Origin: Cliona cf. orientalis
Lineage: Eukaryota > Porifera > Demospongiae > Clionaida > Clionaidae
Direction of reading: 5' to 3'
Assembly (NCBI GenBank): GCA_963930775.1
Contig: OZ005695.1
Location: 9,610,001-9,674,000 of the forward strand
Length of the DNA stretch: 64,000 bases
Positions within the stretch are counted from its first letter, which is position 1. The number at the start of each line of letters is the position of its first letter. This document shows positions 57,438-64,000 of this stretch, one piece after another. Below the pieces are notes generated by a model that was not told the origin of the DNA, did not search any database, and was given only the letters and a program-made list of their open reading frames with translations. The position numbers and the translations under genes were made by a program.

Positions 57438-60400
57438 TTAGACTTGGCTAACTGCTTCCTTCTCTAGATCTTTGACTTGGGCTGCCTCTGCAGCACCAGG
57501 TATGTGTAGTGAGTTGGCCACTTCTTCAGGATCTGGTGCTGCAAGGTTATGGGGTTGGTGCACCTCCACCACAGACTGGGTGGGCTTCACTGGCTCTTGC
57601 TGCTTGATTGGCACTTTATAGTCCTGAGTGTTAACAGGACGGTCAATCTTATCCAAGAATTCGTAAAATTGGTGAATATCATCATCAGGTGGTGGGCTCC
57701 AGTGACGTTCAGGTTTTGGTTTTGGATCAGTATCAGTGAACAGTCTGTCAATCATTCCACCGAGCTTTGTCTTATGAATCTTTGAGAAGACTGAGGTGTA
57801 TGTGTAGACATGGTAGAGGATGATGAGCAGCAGCGCAATGAATGTGATGATGACTGAAGTGTAGGCAGCTGCTTCCCGAGGTTTGTCAAGAAAATTCCAG
57901 GTGAAAATTACAAAGGAGAGGATGTTCAAATAGAAAAACGTCTCAAGTACATCCACTGGCCGTTTCCTGTACAGTCTGCTGCCAAAGAATAGTCTAAGAG
58001 CAAAAATGCAACACACTGTAAAACTGATAGCTGTGAGAGCAATAGCAGGGTCATTGGAAACATTTGTGGCAGCTACGAGATATAAGACGACACGAACAAT
58101 CAGCAGCAGTCCAGTCCAGTAGCGATGCTTGGGAGTGTAAGGCTTGTGGTAGGTTTCAATGAATGTTTGTATCTTTGGATTCCTTGTCCACTTAAAAACT
58201 CTCCACCTTGGAAGGTAGAGGAGCCACTGCCAGGAGAAGAGAAGAGCAGTGTAGACCAGACCAACCAGGAGAATGAGAACAGCTGCAATGAATAGAGGAA
58301 TGTGCTTTATGGAGAGATATTTGACAGTTGCATCAGGGAGCCACAGCATTCCACTAGAGCCATCAGGATACTCAAGAATGCCAACTGATAGAGACTTAAA
58401 GCAGATTTCAAGAAGCTTAGCATAGGAAAGTAGAATTAGTGTAGCCAGAGTTGCCACTGGATCCTTCTTTCCAATGAGGTTTGAAAATTTAGTTGAATTG
58501 GAGCTGATGACGATGACTAAAACCACGAGAAGAATGATGTAGGCAGGAAAAACTAATTGTAGCCATGTTTTAATGTAAGCGTCCATTCTTGGAAAGTAGC
58601 AGGTATCAATTCCAAGGTCTAAGTTCAGCCATGATATAAACATGGTAACGAAGTTTCTCATTTGAAATGGAAGTAGAATGCTCTCGTTTGCATGTACAAC
58701 ATTGGCGTAAAAGATCAGTCCATTTAGAGTTCCACCTGCAACAGTCATATTGAGTATGAGAAAAAAAGCCACCAGTGCTATACCAGCTAGGATTGCAGCT
58801 ATGGTGATGGCTATGAGTAGTGCAGGCCAGTATTTAGGACATTGGAGACAGTGTGAACTACCAAGAGAGAGGCTGAGACCAGGTTGGCAAGATCCACACA
58901 ACAGAGATGACCGATCAAAGGCACACTGAGCATCAGCTCCATTTTGCTCACTGAGGTCAACTGATGGACTGGTTGATAAGCAGTAGCCAAAAGGACAGTT
59001 GGGGAAGACTAAATAACCAGTTCGGTCTGTGTCATTGATGTAGGAAATCCAGGCTCTGGTTTGAGGCTTTTTGGTTAATAGTCCAGTGTGGCTGTCACAG
59101 TGATCCATATATTGACTGATATCGCTGTGGCAGTCACATGTACAGTTTGTGCTGTTCATTCCGGATCCTGAGACTTGTAATCCAATTGGACAGCTGCAAG
59201 GGAGAAAGTGGATATCGACTGTTGCTCTAGAGAGTTCAGCATCCTTGCATGGACCATTTGAGGCATAGACGGACAAATTTTCTGATTTATGTGATGAAAC
59301 AACATTGAATGTCAAATTAGTACACTCAGCAGGTATTTCCCTAGCCAGCTGTCCTTCAGCTAGACCACTCTCAGTGAAGTGGAGGGTGGTTTGGATGATT
59401 GCACTAACTGGTTGGCCAATCTGATCAACAGCAACAACTGGGAGTGTGAATGTTTGTCCCTTTTTAACTTCAGTGTAATGTTGGTGGGGGCAGTCATTGT
59501 TTTGATCAGCATTGAAGCAAAGGCATATTCGAACTGGATCAGACGATACTGAGAGGTTTGCGTCAGTCATAGTTTCTAAACTGATGTCATAGTCGAAATT
59601 TGTAGAAGTGGATACATTCTTAAAGTAAGCAATCCCATCACCTCTGTCTTTAAAGGCACGTGTGTACTTTTTGTGAACTTCAGCAAATGGATTCACAGTA
59701 CATCTGTCTAGTAGTCCTCCATAGAGAGTGGAGCCAGAAATGTTAGCATTGTTTTGTGAGAAGTGCATACTCTGTATCCTGTGAGGTCCATCACTATAGA
59801 GAGCAAGTACTTGAAAGAAGCATTCTGTCTCTGTGCTGCTCGCACATGTACCAGAGTTGGTGTCATCATCCACATGTATTGCACCACCGTAGTCTGCACT
59901 GTTGGCAGTGAATGTTGTTGTATTAAAGTCATTATCATCATCACCATAATAATAATCATACTTCAGGATATTAAGCTTTGCATTGGCTTCCAGTGATAAT
60001 CCACCTCCCCTCTTTGCTGCATTTCCTGTGATGTTTATTCTTGCACCAGTGTATACGTATTGAGGATCTCCATTATTGGATGAAACTGTTTTGATAGATG
60101 AGCTAATGGCATGGAGTCCTCCCCCTTTATGAGATGCAGTATTATTCCAAAGTACCAAGATACTCTTTTGTTGGCAGTTTAGTTCGCTAATTGAGAGGTA
60201 GACACCTCCTCCATTTCCAGTGGCTGTGTTGTGTGCTATAGTTACATCACCATTCACATAGAGCTTGCTGTCAGTGGAGTGTATTGCTCCACCATTTTCA
60301 GCATGGTTATGTTCAAGATTGCATACTCCATCAAAAAATACATTGCTCTGAAATAGAGTTATTGCACCTCCTTCTTGGAAGTCATCTGAGACAGTTTGTG

Positions 60401-61802
60401 ATGGTGTGTTATTCACAAATGTAGCATAACCAGTGAAAGTGATGTTGCTGTTGAATGCCATTAATGATCCCAAGTTGTTGGAGAATGTAGCATTTCCTGA
60501 GTCATCTCCAATAAATTCTGAGTCAGATAAGTATATCACAGCGTACTTATCAGCCTTGTTGTTATCGACTAGAAGAAAGCTATGTATATGCTGAATCATA
60601 GATCTGGAATCTGCATAAATAATTGCTCCAATCGGTGAAACATTATTAGTGAAGTTACTACCAGCTATTGTGATAATGCTGGAGTAAGATTCCAGTACTC
60701 CTCCTCTATCAATGGCATTGTTACCATGAAATTCACTTGCTTCTATTGTGATAGTACTGTTCCTGGACTCCAGTACTCCTCCTCCCCATTTGGTGGAATT
60801 GTTATTATGAAATCCACTTCCTTCTATTGTGATAGTACTGTTGTCGGAAAACAGTACTCCTCCCCATTGGGTGGCATGGTTACCATGAAATTCACTTGCT
60901 TCTATTGTGATAGTACTGATGATGGAATCCAGTACTCCTCCAGCGATGGCATTGTTATCTTGAAATTCACTTGCTTCTATTGTGATATTACTGCTAAAGG
61001 AACCCAGTACTCCTCCCCAGTTGGTGGCATTGTTACCATGAAATTCACTTACTTCTATTGTGATAGTACCGTTGATGGAAACCAGCACTCCTCCCCAGCT
61101 GATGGCATTGTTACTAACAAACATATTATTACTCATGTTAATGATGCTGTCCTGTTCTGCAAATATAGCTCCACCAAAATCTGCTATGTTATCTTCAAAT
61201 CTGCTTCGGCTGATCTCAACTGTACTGTTGGTAGCAATAATTGCACCACCAATGGATCCATCAAATACACAGCCATACCCAGGGAAAAATATAGCACATT
61301 CTCTGAATGATCCTTTTCTATTGGATAGAAAAGTGCTATTGACAATCTGTGCTGTAGTTTCAATTAGCTCTAGGGCTGTTCCGCTATTCTTTTGACCTTT
61401 AAACTTCGTATTTTCAACCACGAATTCTTCAACTTGTCTAACTTGATTTCCTCCACATCCAATGAACTCCAGGTTAGTGATGTGAATGCTCTGTGATTGA
61501 TTGAAATGCATACTTGAGTCACTTGTACATTTGATTTGTGCTGTTGAGTTCTCAGACTTCATTACAAAGTTGTCCACATTTGACAATGTTAGGTTGACAT
61601 TGCTGAGGTGGTGTGTTCCAGGGAGGAAGACCAGTGTGGTGTTGGAGTGGAGATAATGGCTCGAGTTAGCAGCAAACTGGGAGAGGGTTAGGCATGGCTG
61701 CACAGTGCAAAGGTCAGCTGAGTTGGCTGTGATGTAATAGACCTCACTGGCTGCTTGGTTTAGAGAGCAGAGGACGAGTAGTGATAGAGTTAAGAGACTC
61801 AT
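57438..61802 (-). CDS. P6: intact single-exon beta-helix/multi-TM membrane protein (1,454 aa)
   Basis: One uninterrupted frame with the same architecture as P4. The first ~150 residues are identical or nearly so to P4. The last GGVL repeats, the second beta-helix from about residue 310, the NFDYDISLETM linker and the GSGMNSTNCTCDC / CPFGYC Cys-rich region are nearly identical to P5. The central block has six GGVL turns. About residues 1000-1345 carry 8-9 hydrophobic segments. The tail has HWSPPPDDDIHQFYEFLDKI and ends KDLEKEAVSQV, with a 2-codon insertion. One short in-frame deletion lies before the last membrane segment (DKPREAAAY). The normal 3' UTR is interrupted 47 bp after the stop by the CACTA-like element. 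Function unknown. Confidence 0.85.
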   Translation of the reverse strand: MSLLTLSLLVLCSLNQAASEVYYITANSADLCTVQPCLTLSQFAANSSHYLHSNTTLVFLPGTHHLSNVNLTLSNVDNFVMKSENSTAQIKCTSDSSMHFNQSQSIHITNLEFIGCGGNQVRQVEEFVVENTKFKGQKNSGTALELIETTAQIVNSTFLSNRKGSFRECAIFFPGYGCVFDGSIGGAIIATNSTVEISRSRFEDNIADFGGAIFAEQDSIINMSNNMFVSNNAISWGGVLVSINGTITIEVSEFHGNNATNWGGVLGSFSSNITIEASEFQDNNAIAGGVLDSIISTITIEASEFHGNHATQWGGVLFSDNSTITIEGSGFHNNNSTKWGGGVLESRNSTITIEASEFHGNNAIDRGGVLESYSSIITIAGSNFTNNVSPIGAIIYADSRSMIQHIHSFLLVDNNKADKYAVIYLSDSEFIGDDSGNATFSNNLGSLMAFNSNITFTGYATFVNNTPSQTVSDDFQEGGAITLFQSNVFFDGVCNLEHNHAENGGAIHSTDSKLYVNGDVTIAHNTATGNGGGVYLSISELNCQQKSILVLWNNTASHKGGGLHAISSSIKTVSSNNGDPQYVYTGARINITGNAAKRGGGLSLEANAKLNILKYDYYYGDDDNDFNTTTFTANSADYGGAIHVDDDTNSGTCASSTETECFFQVLALYSDGPHRIQSMHFSQNNANISGSTLYGGLLDRCTVNPFAEVHKKYTRAFKDRGDGIAYFKNVSTSTNFDYDISLETMTDANLSVSSDPVRICLCFNADQNNDCPHQHYTEVKKGQTFTLPVVAVDQIGQPVSAIIQTTLHFTESGLAEGQLAREIPAECTNLTFNVVSSHKSENLSVYASNGPCKDAELSRATVDIHFLPCSCPIGLQVSGSGMNSTNCTCDCHSDISQYMDHCDSHTGLLTKKPQTRAWISYINDTDRTGYLVFPNCPFGYCLSTSPSVDLSEQNGADAQCAFDRSSLLCGSCQPGLSLSLGSSHCLQCPKYWPALLIAITIAAILAGIALVAFFLILNMTVAGGTLNGLIFYANVVHANESILLPFQMRNFVTMFISWLNLDLGIDTCYFPRMDAYIKTWLQLVFPAYIILLVVLVIVISSNSTKFSNLIGKKDPVATLATLILLSYAKLLEICFKSLSVGILEYPDGSSGMLWLPDATVKYLSIKHIPLFIAAVLILLVGLVYTALLFSWQWLLYLPRWRVFKWTRNPKIQTFIETYHKPYTPKHRYWTGLLLIVRVVLYLVAATNVSNDPAIALTAISFTVCCIFALRLFFGSRLYRKRPVDVLETFFYLNILSFVIFTWNFLDKPREAAAYTSVIITFIALLLIILYHVYTYTSVFSKIHKTKLGGMIDRLFTDTDPKPKPERHWSPPPDDDIHQFYEFLDKIDRPVNTQDYKVPIKQQEPVKPTQSVVEVHQPHNLAAPDPEEVANSLHIPGAAEAAQVKDLEKEAVSQV
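60665..61125 (-). repeat. Coding minisatellite of P6 (six GGVL turns)
   Basis: Six in-frame units. The last three (WGGVLFS, GGGVLES, RGGVLES) match the last three of P5; the earlier ones do not. Confidence 0.8.
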
Positions 61803-61956
61803 GCTGTCTTGCTTGAGACAGGTTTTGGATCAATGCCTGCTGTTCTGCTGTATGCTGCTGAAGAATTTCGATGTATTAGGAAAGTTTTAGTGATGACTGA
61901 CTGCTCAGTGGTTGGATGATTCCAGCTGCTCTGACTCTTAGCCTGGCAGCTACTCA

Positions 61957-61965
61957 CTTTTATAG
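61957..61965 (-). promoter_or_regulatory. TATA box of P6
   Basis: Minus strand CTATAAAAG about 155 bp upstream of the ATG. Confidence 0.65.
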
Positions 61966-62531
61966 TCGATTGTATGGCCGACTTGCTCAGTTTACATAAT
62001 ACAATTAACTCACACAATAATACTATACTATACTGTAGCATAATATTTTAATAGTTGCATGAATAATTGGTGTTATGGAAGGGTTATCATGATAATTGTA
62101 TTTTAATGAGTTGACTAATATTTTCCAGGAAAACATAGGAATGCCTTCCTTACCACTAATTCCAGGAAGTAATAGCTACCTTACTCTCTCGGTATAGGGC
62201 AATATGCTGCACACCAAACATTAAGAGGTAGAATTCCCGTTATCAATTTGGTATGGTTATTATATGAAGATGCTTCATTGACATCAATAATTCATGAAAA
62301 TGCAAAAGTCTAACTTTTATGAAGTTTATTGAGTCAAGTCAGTCGTGAAATATTATACAGAATGGCAGGCACAGAGGCACCATACTAATGAGGAGTGTTC
62401 CAGAAATAGAGGAACAAAGAAATCACATCAACTCAATAATTAATAAACAATTTACCAAAATGGATAAACTGTCGCATTCCGTAAATGGAGCATCTTCTTT
62501 AAATAATTACTGAATTATTATTGATAATTTG

Positions 62532-62605
62532 TAGCCTCGTCCCTAGCCTCCCCGATCGTTTTCAACATGCGTTGAAAAAGATTGGGGAGGCTGGGGACGA
62601 GGCTA
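62532..62605. repeat. Palindromic hairpin, full form
   Basis: Same as 31347-31420, with a few mismatches in the right arm (GATTGGGGAGG). Confidence 0.8.
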
Positions 62606-63412
62606 GATAATTTGAGTAGTAGGAAGTCTACCTCTTTATCAAAAATCAATTAGTCTTGGCGATGGTTAGGGGAGAAAATGATTGCTTATTTAATTTTGAT
62701 CATAATTATTTCACGACTGACTTGACTCGAACTTCATGAAAGTTATAGACCGCTATGCAAGAAGTAACGGCACCTTATTTCAATGTATAAACCATGTAGC
62801 AGCTAGCTTGGTAACAGATACGCACACACACAATGATTAATGTATTCCTTGCACATGTGCCGAGGGTTAAAATATTCCCCAACACTACATAGGGTTAAGT
62901 TTGAAAGCAGATGCCATGCATATCATTCTGCTAATTGCAGCCTACACTATTAAGAACGGCTCAGAAGCAAAGTGGGCTAACCCACAAATGTTTTGAATTA
63001 CCCCCCCCCCCCCCGAATCTTAAAGTGTTTCATATTTAATTATGATTAGTTATGACTAATTAATAATAATTATCAGGGTCTACTATGTATAGATCTAGAC
63101 TAGTGGGTATTTTTAGTGGGGTGCTGATTTTCATTATTCTCATGGTTGATTTAATTGGCAGTCACGAAAAATTTCTACCTATGAAAATTAACAGCTACAG
63201 TGATACAGATATAATATTATACAAGACTACAAAGTAAGAAAGAAAATTTTAGCATCATCCCCCATTAATGACAGCTCTTCCAGTCCCTCCCTTCCCCTCT
63301 TGATATGAATTTTCTTTGTTAGTGAATTAAAGTGGGTATTATAGGATACCCCAGCAGTCTGGTACAGAGATAGCTATAATAATAATATAGCTCTCCAACC
63401 ACACTCTGGCTA

Positions 63413-63482
63413 ATAGATTCAGAGATACCTGCCCAGTGCTAGCACCTTCAACTTCTCTCCAAAGAAAACTGTCGGGAGAAAG
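63413..63482 (+). pseudogene. SNX29: Sorting-nexin-29-like PX exon, 3' half (SD-C copy 3)
   Basis: Same fragment and orientation as 32217-32285. Confidence 0.7.
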
Positions 63483-63721
63483 GTATTCTGTACATGTGTA
63501 TGTACGCACATCTAAGGGATAATAGTATTTTCATCTTTTTCACAATGTCATGTGAAACTATACCTCCCCCGGCCCCCCCCCCCCCCCCCCCCAAAAAAAA
63601 ACCAACATGCATTAGTATTATTATACATAAGTCTTTGATGATAATAATATTATGGCAGACATACAGTCGTCTACTGCAGTGACATTTTTTTAGTATTATC
63701 CTCCCTTCTCCTGCCATGCAG

Positions 63722-63858
63722 GTATACACACAGGCTCCAGTTCTGCAGGCACAGGTGTTGAGAGTGGCTTGCTGGGCGCAAGTGCTGGCAGCTCAGCGGA
63801 GGGAGGGGAGAGTAGGTCTCCACAGAGACAGGCGTCTCTTGAACAAAGGCTCTCAGAG
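63722..63858 (+). pseudogene. SNX29: Sorting-nexin-29-like exon e1 (SD-C copy 3)
   Basis: Complete 137-nt exon with acceptor ATGCAG and donor GTAAGT, in frame. Whether e2-e6 follow lies beyond the window, so it could belong to a better-preserved copy. Confidence 0.6.
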
Positions 63859-64000
63859 GTAAGTCCCTACAATTATACAGTCATTAGTTTTACTAATTTT
63901 CCAAGAACACCACTACTGTAATTCCTTGTAATTTCTTATATTATTATGAGATCATGTTTTTTGTAATTTCCAGTACTCACTCATTTGTACTTCCACGAAT

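Larger units (their letters stand above)
61803..64000. repeat. Segmental duplication SD-C, copy 3 (5' flank of P6), runs off the right edge
   Basis: Nearly identical to 30613-32800 and 44527-46700. It contains the promoter, palindrome, PX exon half, poly-C tract and e1. Confidence 0.85.

Noticed and set aside
60726..61310. Plus-strand ORFs with KFTCFYCDST repeats opposite the GGVL blocks (also at 9276-9680, 22258-22701, 29545-30120 and 43134-43457)
   Set aside because: They are antisense shadows: the minus-strand repeat unit is a multiple of 3 bp and low in antisense stops, so a long Cys-rich mirror frame arises automatically. No signal peptide, splice or promoter evidence supports them.
1..64000. 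tRNA, rRNA or other structured RNA genes
   Set aside because: Hairpins found are transposon-like inverted repeats; I saw no convincing tRNA cloverleaf or rRNA segment by reading, though a covariance-model scan was not possible.

Overview
The window looks like AT-rich nuclear DNA from an early-branching animal, most likely a demosponge of the Amphimedon type. This is inferred from animal-specific signalling genes (lemur-type tyrosine kinase, chimaerin-type RhoGAP, sorting nexin 29) with very short GT-AG introns, and from dense MITE-like repeats. There is no bacterial signature and I found no RNA gene.

The main content is a head-to-tail cluster of six minus-strand copies (P1 to P6) of one single-exon gene family. 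Full-length copies are about 1,440-1,450 residues: signal peptide, long right-handed beta-helix built from GGVL/GGAI repeats, Cys-rich membrane-proximal region, about 8-9 membrane segments and a Pro-rich cytoplasmic tail. P4 (26284-30612) and P6 (57438-61802) are intact. P1 (1-751) runs off the left edge. P2 (5944-10196) and P3 (18949-23202) carry frameshifts. P5 (39597-44526) is split by a 394-bp mobile element. Each copy has a TATA-box-like core promoter about 150-200 bp upstream of its ATG. The number of beta-helix repeats differs between copies (4 to 8 in the central block), and P6 looks like a mosaic of P4-like and P5-like sequence. I do not know the function; a surface receptor or recognition role is a guess.

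Between the copies lie duplicated, truncated pieces of ordinary intron-containing genes. There are two copies of the 3' end of a lemur-kinase-like gene (minus), each head-to-head with a two-exon RhoGAP fragment (plus), at 13.3-17.4 kb and 47.1-50.9 kb. Scrambled sorting-nexin-29-like exons lie at 11.6, 24.6-25.3, 32.2-34.5, 35.5-36.5, 46.1-46.6 and 63.4-63.9 kb. Three segmental duplications explain the layout: SD-A (3.06-5.94 = 36.8-39.6 kb), SD-B (13.3-17.4 = 47.1-50.9 kb) and SD-C (30.6-33.0 = 44.5-47.1 = 61.8-64.0 kb, with a diverged relative at 10.2-11.9 kb).

Because the duplicated blocks act as natural empty-site controls, several mobile elements can be delimited closely from the sequence alone. 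These are two fold-back elements sharing a constant core but with private arms (16130-16474, 50950-51321), two elements with TGTGACC-type ends (11908-12298, 17451-18818), the element that breaks P5, and a 5.8-kb CACTA-like element (51597-57390) with an AGA target duplication in the 3' UTR of P6. The CACTA-like element is itself packed with nested inverted repeats.
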